Origin: Acidimicrobiales bacterium
GTDB lineage: Bacteria > Actinomycetota > Acidimicrobiia > Acidimicrobiales > RAAP-2
Assembly (NCBI GenBank): GCA_015478655.1
Contig: JADMIJ010000039.1
Span: forward strand, 1 to 37,950
DNA: 37,950 nucleotides
Reading direction: 5' to 3'
Numbering within the stretch: the stretch's first letter is position 1; every line of letters begins with the position of its first letter. This document shows positions 11,260 to 19,993 of this stretch, piece by piece. The notes below the pieces were generated by a model. The model was given only the letters and a program-made list of their open reading frames with translations, did no database searches and had not been told where the DNA came from. A program made the position numbers and the translations under genes.

Positions 11260-13737
11260 TCAGGTCGGCTCGACACCGGCCTCCGGACCGGCGATCAGCT
11301 CGTAGTCGGGGTTGAGGATGGCCTGGCGGCGGGCCCAGTCGCCCACCATCCCCTCCACCACCAGCCGGGCCCCGGGCTGGACCCCCGGGATGCGACGACG
11401 GCCCTGGAACACCAACAGGATCCGGCCGGTCTCGTCGGCCAGGACGCACTCGAGATTGGAGGTGCCGGCCCGCGGTTGCACCCGCACCGACTTGACCCGG
11501 CCCGCCACGCGGACCCGGTGCCGCCACTCGGCCTGGCCGATGGGGATGGTCCCCCGCCCCTGCTCACCGAAGGCGGCCCGATCGAAGGTGGTCCTCGGTG
11601 CCTCCCGGGTGGCCGTGCGCGCCGCGGAGCGCTCGGCGGCCCGGGACGATCGGCCGGGAAGCCTCGGGCCGGCGGCCGGAGCGCGCCGCCACTCGCGCCG
11701 GCGCGACAGCCACCCGCCGGTGAGCTGGTAGGGCACCACGGTGGCGTTGACGTGGGCCAGCTGGCCGACGGCGGCGGCGATCTGATCGGCGGTGGCGTCG
11801 TGGAGGACCCGGTGCCAACCGGCGGTGAAACCGCGTCGGGGCAACAGGATGGTCAGTTCGGTCTGGCCGTCGGCCACCGTCTCGGCCGCCAGCTCGAGTG
11901 CGGCCCGGGTGAGCCTCCGGTCCTCGCACGCTTCGACGTCGAGCGGGAGCCGGGTGAGCCCGAGCCGGCTCCACTCCGCCTCGAGCTCGGCCGACACCCG
12001 GTTGTCGAGCGTGAAGTGGACGGCGCAGAGCTCGTCCGGATGCAATGTTCGCCCGTACTGGAGGGCGCGGGCGGTGGCCATGTCCAGCCGGTCCACCAGC
12101 ACCACCACCACGTGGCGATTGAGCACCGGCGCCTCCGCCGCCTCCGACGCGCCCTCCTCCAGTTGGTGCTCCTCGTCCACATACTGGTGATGGAGGCGCA
12201 GGAGGATCAGCACCCCGAGCGGGAGGATGACCAGGATGACCCAGGCGCCTTCTTTGAACTTGGCCACGGCGATGATGACCAGGACGATGAAGGACAGCAC
12301 CGAGGCGGTGCCGTTGATGGCCAGTCGCCGCCGCCAGTGGTCCTCCCGGTGGGTCAGGTGGTACTTGGCCATGCCGGCCCCGGCCATGGTGAAGCCGGTG
12401 AACACGCCGATGGCGTAGAGCGGGATGAGTTTGTCCACCTTGGCCCGGGTGACCGCCAGGATCAGGACGGACACCACGGTCAGGACGATGATGCCGGTCG
12501 AGAACACCAGCCGGTGCCCGCGCCGGGTCAGCTGGCGGGGAAGGTACGAGTCCTCGGCGGCGAAGCTGGCCAGGAAGGGGAAGCCGGTGAAGCTGGTATT
12601 GGCGGCCAGGATGAGGATGAGTGTCGTCCCGACCTGGAGCAGCCAGTAGAAGACGTTGCCCACTCCGCTGCCGCCGTAGACGAACTTGGCGATCTGGGAG
12701 ATGACCGTCGGGGTGCCCGATTCATAGGGCACCGGGTGGGTGACGGCGGCCAGGGCCGACACCCCGGCCACCAGCGAGCCGAGGATGACTGCCATGAGGA
12801 TCATGGTGATCCGGGCGTTGCGCGACTCGGGCCGCCGGAAGATGCTCACCCCGTTGGAGATGGCCTCGGTGCCGGTGAGCGCCGAACCACCGGAGGCGAA
12901 CGCCTTGAGGACGACGAAGGCGCCGGCTCCGAGCAGCAGCCCGCTCCCGGGCTTGCCGATGGGCACCGATCCGGCAACCCCGTGGATCGGATGGGCGTGG
13001 AGCGTGCCGGCGATGGCCCGGTAGGCCCCCACCGTCATCAGGATCACCATGTTGGCGATGAAGAAGTAGGTCGGGACGGCAAAGGTCCGCCCGGCCTCGC
13101 GGATGCCCCGCAGGTTTCCGTAGGCGATGAGGATGACCAGGGCGATGGCGATCCAGGTGGTGTCCGGGGTGAGCCCGGGATACACCGAGGTGACGGCGGC
13201 CACCCCGGCGGCCACCGACACCGCCACGGTCAGCGTGTAGTCGATGAGCAGGGACATGGCCGCGACCTGGGCCACGGTCAGGCCGAAATTCTCACGGGCC
13301 ACCACGTAGGCGCCGCCGGCCTTGGTGTACACCTTCACCACCTCGAGGTAGGAGAGGGTCACGAACAACAGGACGAAGATCACGGCGATGCTGACGGGGA
13401 TGACCAGGGAGTAGGCCGCCACGCCCACGGCGATGACCAGGGGGATGAGCATCTGCTCGGTGGCGTAGGCCGAGGACGAGATCACGTCGGACGACAGCAC
13501 GGCCAGGGCGGTCGGCTTGCCCAACCGCTCCGAGGTCTGGCGGTCCGAGGAGATCGGGGGGCCCAGCAGCTTGTTCTTCAGCCGGTAGCGCAGCGTCTCG
13601 GGCAGGTCCACGCGGCCAGAAGGGGTGATGGTCGGCGCCAGGCGCTTGGCCGGAACCGGGGCGGTGGGCGAGACGGCCACGCCGGTCCCGGCCAGCGGTT
13701 CGACCGGATCCACGCCTCCGGTCACCGATGGGTCCAC
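11260..13737 (-). CDS. KimA-like APC permease with USP-like domain and fused OB-fold
   Basis: Probable K+ importer or amino-acid permease of the APC superfamily. After a Pro-rich cytosolic start (1-75) come about 12 helices (about 78-520), beginning with SSDVISSSAYATEQML as in KimA/YdaO and mycobacterial Rv2690c. A soluble domain at about 540-680 resembles universal-stress proteins. After a basic, Arg/Ala-rich linker, residues about 738-815 match the actinobacterial OB-fold nucleic-acid-binding family (GRRRIPGVQPGARL, then LNPDYEL), which in Mycobacterium is a separate nearby gene (Rv2694c). The fusion is continuous, with no stop. Start is uncertain: GTG at 13737 sits directly on GAGGGG; GTG at 13725 is better spaced. 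It is divergent from two TrkA genes, which supports potassium transport. Confidence 0.85.
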   Translation of the reverse strand: MDPSVTGGVDPVEPLAGTGVAVSPTAPVPAKRLAPTITPSGRVDLPETLRYRLKNKLLGPPISSDRQTSERLGKPTALAVLSSDVISSSAYATEQMLIPLVIAVGVAAYSLVIPVSIAVIFVLLFVTLSYLEVVKVYTKAGGAYVVARENFGLTVAQVAAMSLLIDYTLTVAVSVAAGVAAVTSVYPGLTPDTTWIAIALVILIAYGNLRGIREAGRTFAVPTYFFIANMVILMTVGAYRAIAGTLHAHPIHGVAGSVPIGKPGSGLLLGAGAFVVLKAFASGGSALTGTEAISNGVSIFRRPESRNARITMILMAVILGSLVAGVSALAAVTHPVPYESGTPTVISQIAKFVYGGSGVGNVFYWLLQVGTTLILILAANTSFTGFPFLASFAAEDSYLPRQLTRRGHRLVFSTGIIVLTVVSVLILAVTRAKVDKLIPLYAIGVFTGFTMAGAGMAKYHLTHREDHWRRRLAINGTASVLSFIVLVIIAVAKFKEGAWVILVILPLGVLILLRLHHQYVDEEHQLEEGASEAAEAPVLNRHVVVVLVDRLDMATARALQYGRTLHPDELCAVHFTLDNRVSAELEAEWSRLGLTRLPLDVEACEDRRLTRAALELAAETVADGQTELTILLPRRGFTAGWHRVLHDATADQIAAAVGQLAHVNATVVPYQLTGGWLSRRREWRRAPAAGPRLPGRSSRAAERSAARTATREAPRTTFDRAAFGEQGRGTIPIGQAEWRHRVRVAGRVKSVRVQPRAGTSNLECVLADETGRILLVFQGRRRIPGVQPGARLVVEGMVGDWARRQAILNPDYELIAGPEAGVEPT

Positions 13738-13868
13738 CCCCTCAGTAAATCACGGGCACCGAACCTGCCCCGGGAGGGCCCGGAGGCCTCGGGGGCTTCG
13801 CCCAGGCACGAGCCCGGGTGGAGCAGGCCTGAGTTGTCTCGGCCCCGCGATGCGTGTTGCATGGTCGG

Positions 13869-14627
13869 GTGCACATCGTCATCGTGGGCTGCGGTCGGGT
13901 GGGGTCGGGCCTCGGCATCGGGCTCGTGGAGCAGGGGCATACCGTCGCCATCATCGACCGCAACGCCAAGGCCTTCCGCAGGCTCCCGGAGGCGTGGCCG
14001 GGCACCACCGTGGTCGGCTCGGGCTTCGATCGCGACGACCTCGACCGGGCCCGCGCCGTGGAGGCGACCGCGCTGGCCGCCGTGACCAGCGGCGACAATT
14101 CCAACATCCTGACCGCCCGCATCGCCCGGGAGACCTACCAGATCCCGAATGTGGTGGCCCGCATCTACGATCCCCGGCGGGCCCAGATCTACCTCCGCCT
14201 GGGCATCCCGACGGTGGCCACGGTGTCGTGGACTATCGACCAGGTGCGCCGCCGGCTTATCGGGGGCGACGTCGAGTCCGACTGGTCCGATCCCACCGGC
14301 ACGCTCTCCCTGGTGGAGCGCGAGCTGCCCGAGCGGTGGGCGGGGAAGCGGCTGGCCGACCTGTCGGTCCCCGGTGAGGTCACCGTGGTCGCCGTCACCC
14401 GGGCCGGGGTGGCCAGGCTCGACTTCCGGGACCTGGTCGGCCAGGACGGGGACGTCCTCCATCTCATGGTCACCGACACCGCCCTCGACCGGCTCAATTC
14501 CCGCCTCCGGGGGAAGGCCGTCACGCCGGGACCACCCGGGTCGCCCGACGGTCAGCCGTCCCGCCGGGCCGACGGCGGGGTCGCGCCCGGAGTCGGCGGC
14601 GACGCCGCCACCGGGAGCCGATCGTGA
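13869..14627 (+). CDS. TrkA/KtrA-type NAD-binding K+ regulator, first copy
   Basis: Cytosolic regulator of potassium transport, like mycobacterial CeoB. The N-terminal RCK/Rossmann domain starts immediately with HIVIVGCGRVGSGLG (GxGxxG at residues 7-12) and the acidic end of beta-2 (IIDRN). A TrkA-C-like domain follows at about 145-215, then a disordered Gly/Pro/Arg tail of about 40 residues. I prefer the GTG at 13869 because the fold begins there; GTG at 13854 adds five residues. It overlaps the next gene by 4 bp (GTGA). The 130-bp divergent gap to the permease should hold both promoters. Confidence 0.88.
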   Translation: MHIVIVGCGRVGSGLGIGLVEQGHTVAIIDRNAKAFRRLPEAWPGTTVVGSGFDRDDLDRARAVEATALAAVTSGDNSNILTARIARETYQIPNVVARIYDPRRAQIYLRLGIPTVATVSWTIDQVRRRLIGGDVESDWSDPTGTLSLVERELPERWAGKRLADLSVPGEVTVVAVTRAGVARLDFRDLVGQDGDVLHLMVTDTALDRLNSRLRGKAVTPGPPGSPDGQPSRRADGGVAPGVGGDAATGSRS

Positions 14628-15286
14628 AGGTGGCCATCGCCGGGGCGGGCAGCGTCGGGACTGCCATCGCCGCGGACCTCCACGGCGGGGGTCACGACGT
14701 CCTGATCATCGAGCGGGACCCCGACCTGGTGGCCCGCATCCGCGGCGACCTGGACATCACCTGGGTGGTGGCCGACGCCTGCGAGGTCGCCTCACTCGAT
14801 GCCGCCGGGCTCTCGACCGTCGACGTGGTGGTGGCGGCCACCGGCGACGACGAGGACAACCTGGTGGTGTCCCTGCTGGCCAAGCAGGAGTTCGCCGTTC
14901 CCCGCGTGGTGGCCCGGGTCAACCACCCCAAGAACCAGTGGCTGTTCACCGAGACGTGGGGCGTGGACGTGTCGGTCTCCACCCCGCAACTGATGACGGC
15001 CCTGGTCGAGGAGGCGGTGTCGGTGGGCAGCCTGGTCCGCCTGCTCCGCTTCGAGGGGGGGAACGCCCACCTGGTGGAGGTCACCCTGGCCGAGGACTCG
15101 CCCGCGGCCGGCGTCTCGCTGGTCGAGCTCGGGGTGCCCCGGGAGGCCACGGTGGTGGCCGTGGTGCGGAGCGACCGTCTGATCGTGCCCCGGGGCGACA
15201 CCCGGTTGGCGGTCGGCGACGAGGTCCTGGTGCTGGTCACCGCCGATGCAGAGGACAAGGTGCAACAGCTGTTGGTGGGACACTGA
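14624..15286 (+). CDS. TrkA/KtrA-type NAD-binding K+ regulator, second copy
   Basis: Second RCK protein (220 aa), like mycobacterial CeoC. It has the Rossmann motif GAGSVG at residues 7-12, the acidic ERD at the end of beta-2 and a C-terminal TrkA-C domain (about 135-218, LVELGVPREATVVAV). The GTG start overlaps the previous stop, so the two are translationally coupled and probably form a hetero-complex. The neighbouring divergent APC permease is the natural partner. No TrkH/KtrB channel gene is in the window. Confidence 0.9.
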   Translation: MKVAIAGAGSVGTAIAADLHGGGHDVLIIERDPDLVARIRGDLDITWVVADACEVASLDAAGLSTVDVVVAATGDDEDNLVVSLLAKQEFAVPRVVARVNHPKNQWLFTETWGVDVSVSTPQLMTALVEEAVSVGSLVRLLRFEGGNAHLVEVTLAEDSPAAGVSLVELGVPREATVVAVVRSDRLIVPRGDTRLAVGDEVLVLVTADAEDKVQQLLVGH

Positions 15287-15290
15287 GAGC

Positions 15291-16079
15291 ATGAGGGCCG
15301 CCTTCTTCGACCTGGACAAGACCGTGATCGCCAAGGCGTCCATCGCCGCCTTCGGCCGGCCGCTGTACCGGGGTGGGCTGATCAACCGGCGCCTGGTGGT
15401 GAGGGCCGTGGCCTCCCAGCTCATCTACCTCCACCTCGGAGCCAGCGAGCAGAAGCTGGCCCGGATCCGCGAGTCGATCCTCATGCTGACCAAGGGATGG
15501 GACCACGACCAGATCAGAGAGATCGTGCGGGAGGCCCTGGAGGAGACCGTCGAGCCCATCATCTACGCCGAGGCCCTCGACCTCATCGAAGGGCATCGGG
15601 CCGCAGGCCACAAGGTCTACCTGGTGTCGGCGTCCCCGGAGGTCATCGTCCAGCCATTGGCCGAGCACCTGGGGGTCGACGGCTCCATCGCCAGCCGGCC
15701 CGTGGTCGACGACGAGGGCCGGTACACGGGCGAGATGGACTTCTACGCCTACGGGCCCTTCAAGGCCGACGCCATGCGGGAGCTGGCCGCACGCGAGGGA
15801 CTCGATCTCGAGGACTCGTCGGCCTACTCGGACTCCTACACCGACCTGCCCATGCTGGAGGCGGTCGGCCACCCCGTGGCCGTCAATCCCGATCGGGTGC
15901 TGGCCAAGGTGGCCAAGGAGCGCGACTGGGAGGTCATGCAGTTCACCAAACCGGTGCGCCTGCGCGACCGGGTGGGCGTCCCCAGCCTGTCGATGACCGC
16001 CACCGCCGCGGGCATCATGGCTGCCGCCTCGGCCGGGGCCCTGGTGGCCTGGCGCCTGGCCCGTCGCACCGCTCGGTAG
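15291..16079 (+). CDS. HAD-IB family phosphatase (SerB-like)
   Basis: Phosphoserine-phosphatase-like hydrolase of the HAD subfamily IB (262 aa). Motif I FDLDKT (nucleophile Asp7, acid/base Asp9), motif II Ser in LVSAS, motif III Lys in FKADAM and motif IV DSYTDLPM are all present. The C-terminus has a hydrophobic Ala/Gly-rich helix (about 232-255) ending in Arg residues, suggesting membrane association. The ATG at 15291 follows the TrkA stop by 4 bp, so it belongs to that operon. Substrate is not predictable; related actinobacterial proteins are often annotated only as HAD-IB hydrolases. Confidence 0.88.
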   Translation: MRAAFFDLDKTVIAKASIAAFGRPLYRGGLINRRLVVRAVASQLIYLHLGASEQKLARIRESILMLTKGWDHDQIREIVREALEETVEPIIYAEALDLIEGHRAAGHKVYLVSASPEVIVQPLAEHLGVDGSIASRPVVDDEGRYTGEMDFYAYGPFKADAMRELAAREGLDLEDSSAYSDSYTDLPMLEAVGHPVAVNPDRVLAKVAKERDWEVMQFTKPVRLRDRVGVPSLSMTATAAGIMAAASAGALVAWRLARRTAR

Positions 16080-16101
16080 CAGCAGCCGCCGGAACGGTCT
16101 C

Positions 16102-16124
16102 GTGGCGCGCCAAAGGCGCGCCAC
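16102..16124. terminator. Perfect 10-bp hairpin between convergent genes
   Basis: GTGGCGCGCC-AAA-GGCGCGCCAC, a perfect GC-rich stem with a 3-nt loop, 22 bp after the HAD stop and 45 bp after the end of the convergent small gene. No T-run follows, as is common in high-GC actinobacteria. It could serve both directions. Confidence 0.7.
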
Positions 16125-16168
16125 TCACGAAACGTGGTCGGCGCGCCCGGTGGAGTGGTGGGGGCTGC

Positions 16169-16243
16169 TCAGGAAGGACGGAGCCGCTTGGCGGCGACGA
16201 CACCCAGGGCGACGATGATGGCGAGGATGAGGAGCTTCTTCAT
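16169..16243 (-). CDS. 24-residue membrane peptide
   Basis: Very short gene: Met, two Lys, about 15 hydrophobic residues (LLILAIIVALGVVAA), then KRLRPS and a TGA. This is the make-up of a single-span membrane peptide with positive ends, and similar tiny peptides occur in many actinobacteria. It has no Shine-Dalgarno, but a TACCAT hexamer 7 nt before the ATG fits leaderless expression. A hairpin terminator lies past its end. Function unknown. Confidence 0.6.
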   Translation of the reverse strand: MKKLLILAIIVALGVVAAKRLRPS

Positions 16244-16250
16244 GGGAAGG

Positions 16251-16256
16251 ATGGTA
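16251..16256 (-). promoter_or_regulatory. Leaderless -10 element of the 24-residue peptide gene
   Basis: TACCAT on the minus strand, 7 nt before the ATG at 16243. Transcription would start at or next to the start codon. Confidence 0.45.
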
Positions 16257-16300
16257 CCCCCTCCGCCCGCACCCCGCTCCCGGGACGATGCCGGCGATAC

Positions 16301-17272
16301 TCAGACGGTCAGGAGGTCCCGGGCCCCGGTGTCGGACGACGGGTGGCGCAGCTTGGACATGGCCCGGGCCTCGATCTGGCGGATCCGCTCGCGGGTCAGG
16401 TTGAAGTGCTCGCCGACCTCTTCGAGCGTGCGGGGCTCGCCGCGGTCGAGGCCGAAGCGCAGCCGCAGGATCTCACGCTCACGCTCGTCGAGAGGAGACA
16501 GCAGCCGGCCGATCTCCTCGGGGAGCAGGGAGACGGCGGCCACCTCGAAGGGGGATTCCGCTGAGCGGTCCTCGACGACGTCGCCGAGCTCGGCGTCGCC
16601 GTCCTCCCGGAGGGGCTCCGACAGGGACAGCGGCTCGGCCCGAAACCGCAGCGCCTCCACCAGCTTGTCCTCGGGCATCTCGACCTCGGCGCCCAGCTCG
16701 GCCAGGGTCGCCGGCCGCCCGTACTTGAGCTCGAGGCGGGCCTGGGCCTTCTGGACCCGGGCCAGGGTGTCGCCCGCGTGCACGGGCAGGCGGATGGTCC
16801 GACCGGTGTTGGCGATACCCCGGGTGATGGCCTGGCGGATCCACCAGGTGGCGTACGTCGAGAATTTGAAGCCCTTGCGCCAGTCGAACTTCTCGACGGC
16901 GTGCATGAGGCCGAGGTTGCCCTCCTGGATGAGGTCGAGCAGGGGCAGGCCCGAGGCCTGGTACTTCTTGGCGATGGAGACGACCAACCGGAGGTTGGAC
17001 TGCACGAAGGTCTGCTGGGCCCCCTCACCCTGCAGGGTGGTGCGCCTCAGTTCCCGCTTCTTCGCCGGTGTCAGGCCCTTGGGCGCCGATGCCAGCTGGG
17101 CGTCCGCCTCCCGGCCGGCCTCGATGGCCTGGGCCAGTCGGACCTCGTCGTCCTTGGTCAACAACGGGTACTGGCCGATGTCGGTCAGATACAACCGAAC
17201 CAGATCTTCGTCGTCTCGTTCGAGGCGCTCCTTTGCCAACTTCACCGGGTCCTTCGTTTTCCCCACCAACAC
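16301..17272 (-). CDS. Sigma-70 family RNA polymerase sigma factor (primary/group 2 type)
   Basis: Promoter-recognition subunit of 323 aa. Region 1.2 is at about 22-55 (LVRLYLTDIGQYPLL), region 2 at about 85-160 including GNLGLMHAVEKFD and FSTYATWWIRQAI, region 3 at about 165-240, and region 4 at about 255-312 with the DNA-binding helix LTRERIRQIEARAM and the ending SKLRHP. It lacks a long region 1.1, so it may be the housekeeping factor of a lineage with a short N-terminus or a HrdB/SigB-like group 2 factor. The GTG at 17272 has no Shine-Dalgarno; an in-frame stop 18 bp upstream limits alternatives to GTG 17266. Confidence 0.92.
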   Translation of the reverse strand: MLVGKTKDPVKLAKERLERDDEDLVRLYLTDIGQYPLLTKDDEVRLAQAIEAGREADAQLASAPKGLTPAKKRELRRTTLQGEGAQQTFVQSNLRLVVSIAKKYQASGLPLLDLIQEGNLGLMHAVEKFDWRKGFKFSTYATWWIRQAITRGIANTGRTIRLPVHAGDTLARVQKAQARLELKYGRPATLAELGAEVEMPEDKLVEALRFRAEPLSLSEPLREDGDAELGDVVEDRSAESPFEVAAVSLLPEEIGRLLSPLDEREREILRLRFGLDRGEPRTLEEVGEHFNLTRERIRQIEARAMSKLRHPSSDTGARDLLTV

Positions 17273-17428
17273 GTGGGGGACGGCCGAACCTCATCCAGCG
17301 GCACCGGCCTGTCGGCGGTCGCTGATTCGGGTCTGGCGCTTTCGGGCGCAACGATTGCTGCGTTCGAAGTTTACCGGACGCGTCAACCCCTCCATGCGAC
17401 AGGGGGCGTCGCGGGGCTTGCAGGCGGG

Positions 17429-18148
17429 TCAGTCCCCCGGCACGGACTCGGGCAGTGTCACCAGCCCTGACCTGGCCCCCGCCCCCACCACGGCCGATTC
17501 GAGGCGCTCGAGGAACTGATAGACGGCGGTGACATCGTGGGGCCGGGTCACCAGGCGCTCCACCAGGCGCTCACCCGCCTGCCAGTCGTCGATCTCGTCG
17601 TTGAGCACCAGGCGCAGCGCCCGCATTACCGGCCCGTCGGTCACCGGCGCCGCCACCCGCAGGTGCCGCTCGTAGCTCGTGACCAGTCGCGGCAGCACCA
17701 CCCGGTACAGGCCGGCCAGCCGGGGCAGGGCCCCGGGGCGGTCCGCCCGTTCGTCCGTGGCCGGCGGCCAGGAGGATCCCGGTGCGTCGGAGGGCAGGGC
17801 CACGCCGGCCAGGGCGGCGAACAGCGCCGCCGTCGGGGCCGCCGGCACGGTCAGGCCGTCGGGGTCCACACCGTCGAGGACCGGCAGCCGCTCGGCCCAC
17901 AGGTCGGCGTGCCAGGCATGGCGCATGCTCTGCCCGTCCAGATGGACCTGCACGGACGTGATGGGCATGTCGGTGACCCACTCGCCGAGCACCCGGTAGA
18001 GGGCGCTCTCGATCCACCGGTACTGACCAACCAGCGCCGCGGTAGAGCCGAGCGGGAGCGTCACCATCTCCGCGTCGGGCCGGGCCCCTTGGTGGCCGGT
18101 GGTGTCGGAGGTGTCGGCGGTGTCAGCAGGGTCGGTCAGCTCAGACAA
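17429..18148 (-). CDS. Hypothetical protein, possible helical-bundle fold
   Basis: 239-aa acidic protein I do not recognise. Residues 1-27 are Asp/Thr-rich and probably disordered. The rest looks alpha-helical, with the notable segment QYRWIESALYRVLGEW and a MRHAWHADLWAERLP stretch. The spacing of Glu and His is reminiscent of ferritin-like bundles, but I cannot confirm metal ligands. The TTG start at 18148 overlaps the NAD synthetase stop by 8 bp, with GGGGAG about 10 nt upstream. An ATG at residue 28 is an alternative. It is probably co-translated with nadE. Confidence 0.65.
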   Translation of the reverse strand: MSELTDPADTADTSDTTGHQGARPDAEMVTLPLGSTAALVGQYRWIESALYRVLGEWVTDMPITSVQVHLDGQSMRHAWHADLWAERLPVLDGVDPDGLTVPAAPTAALFAALAGVALPSDAPGSSWPPATDERADRPGALPRLAGLYRVVLPRLVTSYERHLRVAAPVTDGPVMRALRLVLNDEIDDWQAGERLVERLVTRPHDVTAVYQFLERLESAVVGAGARSGLVTLPESVPGD

Positions 18149-19895
18149 CGGCCGGCTGCTCCCCGCCCGGTCGCCCCGACGGGCCGTCAGGCCCGGCCAC
18201 CCCGGACCGATAGTGGTTGGTGATGGGCATCCGCCGATCCTTGCCGAAGGCCTTGCCCGAGATCCGGACCCCGGGGGGCATCTGGCGGCGCTTGTACTCG
18301 GCCCGGTCCACCAGCGCCACCACGCGGGCGACGGCCCCGGGATCGAGCCCGGCGGCGATCAGGTCGTCCGCCGACCGGTCGCCCTCGACGTATCCCGCCA
18401 CCACGGGGTCGAGGACCGAGTAGGGCGGCAGCGACTCGTCGTCGCGCTGGTCGGGACGCAGCTCGGCCGACGGGGCCTTGGTCAGGACCGGATCGGGGAT
18501 CAGATCGAAGCCGGCCCGTCGGTTCCGGTAGCGGCACAGGGCGTAGACCAGCGTCTTGGGAACGTCCTTGATCACCGCGAACCCTCCCGCCGAGTCGCCG
18601 TAGAGGGTCGAGTAGCCGGTGGCCATCTCGCTCTTGTTGCCGGTGGTGAGCACGATCCAGCCCCGGGCGTTGGACAGCGCCATGAGCAGCACCCCACGGA
18701 TGCGCGACTGCAGGTTCTCGTCGGTCAGCCCGCTGGTCTCCCCTCCGAGCAGGGGGGCCAGACTCGAGGACAGGGCCCGGTGGGCCTCCTCGATGGGCAC
18801 GGTGGCGACCGCGACCCCCAGGTTGGCGGCCAGCGTCACCGCGTCGGCCACCGACCCGTCACTCGAGTAGCGCGACGGCATCGTCACCCCGTGGACACGG
18901 CCGGAGCCGAGGGCGTCGACGGCGATGGCGGCGACCAGGGACGAGTCGATCCCCCCGGACAGGCCGATCACCGCGTCGGTGAAACCGTTCTTGGCCACGT
19001 AGTCGCGGGTGCCGAGCACGAGTGCCTCATAGACCTCCGCCTCGGGGTCGAGGACCGGTGCCAACCGATTGGCGGCCCGCGCCATGGATGTCCGCTGCGG
19101 GCGCGTGCTCACGGTGACCGTGCCCGCATCGGCGTCAGGGGGCAGGCCTCCGGGATCGACGTCGAGGTCGGCCACCAGCACCTCCTCGACGAACTGTCCC
19201 GCCGAGGCCACGATGGCCCCTGCGGCGTCCACCATCACCGATGCTCCGTCGAACACCAGCTCGTCCTGCCCGCCCACCTGGTTCACGTACACGATGGGGC
19301 AGCCCGTCTCGGCCACCCGGTCGGCCACCACCTCCAGCCGCTCAGTCCGCCGGCCCTGCGAGTAGGGGGAGGCGTTGAGGTTCACCAGCAGCCGCGCCCC
19401 GGCCGCCGCCTGTTCGGCCATGGGCCCGGCGGCAGACCACATGTCCTCGCAGATGGTGACCCCGACCGGCACCGCCGCCACCACGTACCGGGTCGGCGGC
19501 CCCTCCCCCGGGATGAACCACCGCTGCTCGTCGAAGACCCCGTAGTTCGGGAGCAGACGCTTGAAGTACCGGCCGGCGACCCGGCCGTCGACGCAGACGG
19601 CGGCGGCGTTGACCAGCCGCCCGGAGGGATCAGTGTCCACATACCCCACGACCGCGGCGCAGGCGCCGGTGGAGGCGGCGATGCGGGCGAACACGGCCAG
19701 GTTGTCGGCGATGAACGCGGGCCGACTGAGCAGGTCCTCGGGCGGGTACCCGGTGACGGTCAACTCCGGGAACACGGCCAGGTCGGCGCCATCGCCCTCG
19801 GCCTCGGACAGGGCGCCGAGAATGCGCCGCGCGTTGCCCTCGAGATCGCCCACCACCGTGTTGATCTGGCAGGCGGCCACCCGCAGTCGAGCCAT
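18141..19895 (-). CDS. nadE: Glutamine-dependent NAD+ synthetase
   Basis: Last step of NAD biosynthesis: amidates nicotinic acid adenine dinucleotide using ammonia from glutamine. The N-terminal nitrilase-type glutaminase domain (1-about 265) has the full Glu44-Lys112-Cys149 triad (FPELTVTGYPPE, FKRLLPNYG, VTICEDMW). The C-terminal synthetase domain has the ATP-pyrophosphatase P-loop SGGIDSS at 313-319 and TTGNKSEMATGY. The 584-aa size is that of the shorter bacterial two-domain form. The ATG at 19895 has no Shine-Dalgarno but a TAGGCT hexamer 6 nt upstream. The gene is divergent from the glutamine synthetase gene, which makes its nitrogen donor. Confidence 0.96.
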   Translation of the reverse strand: MARLRVAACQINTVVGDLEGNARRILGALSEAEGDGADLAVFPELTVTGYPPEDLLSRPAFIADNLAVFARIAASTGACAAVVGYVDTDPSGRLVNAAAVCVDGRVAGRYFKRLLPNYGVFDEQRWFIPGEGPPTRYVVAAVPVGVTICEDMWSAAGPMAEQAAAGARLLVNLNASPYSQGRRTERLEVVADRVAETGCPIVYVNQVGGQDELVFDGASVMVDAAGAIVASAGQFVEEVLVADLDVDPGGLPPDADAGTVTVSTRPQRTSMARAANRLAPVLDPEAEVYEALVLGTRDYVAKNGFTDAVIGLSGGIDSSLVAAIAVDALGSGRVHGVTMPSRYSSDGSVADAVTLAANLGVAVATVPIEEAHRALSSSLAPLLGGETSGLTDENLQSRIRGVLLMALSNARGWIVLTTGNKSEMATGYSTLYGDSAGGFAVIKDVPKTLVYALCRYRNRRAGFDLIPDPVLTKAPSAELRPDQRDDESLPPYSVLDPVVAGYVEGDRSADDLIAAGLDPGAVARVVALVDRAEYKRRQMPPGVRISGKAFGKDRRMPITNHYRSGVAGPDGPSGRPGGEQPAVV

Positions 19896-19901
19896 GCGGT
19901 C

Positions 19902-19907
19902 AGCCTA
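19902..19907 (-). promoter_or_regulatory. Leaderless -10 element of nadE
   Basis: TAGGCT on the minus strand, 6 nt before the ATG at 19895. There is no Shine-Dalgarno, so a leaderless transcript is likely. Confidence 0.5.
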
Positions 19908-19993
19908 CCGGTGACGCTGCCTGGTCTTTCCTGCCCTGCGGCCATCCAACCAGTCGGACGGGACCATCCCCAGTCCCACTACAGTTCTGCGAG

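Noticed and set aside
13738-13868. A cyclic di-AMP (ydaO-type) riboswitch before the permease
   Set aside because: The divergent gap is only about 130 bp shared by two promoters, and I see none of the conserved riboswitch core.
11119-14085. Plus-strand frame of 988 codons opposite the APC permease
   Set aside because: Antisense shadow of the permease, again His/Gly/Asp-rich and without recognisable domains.
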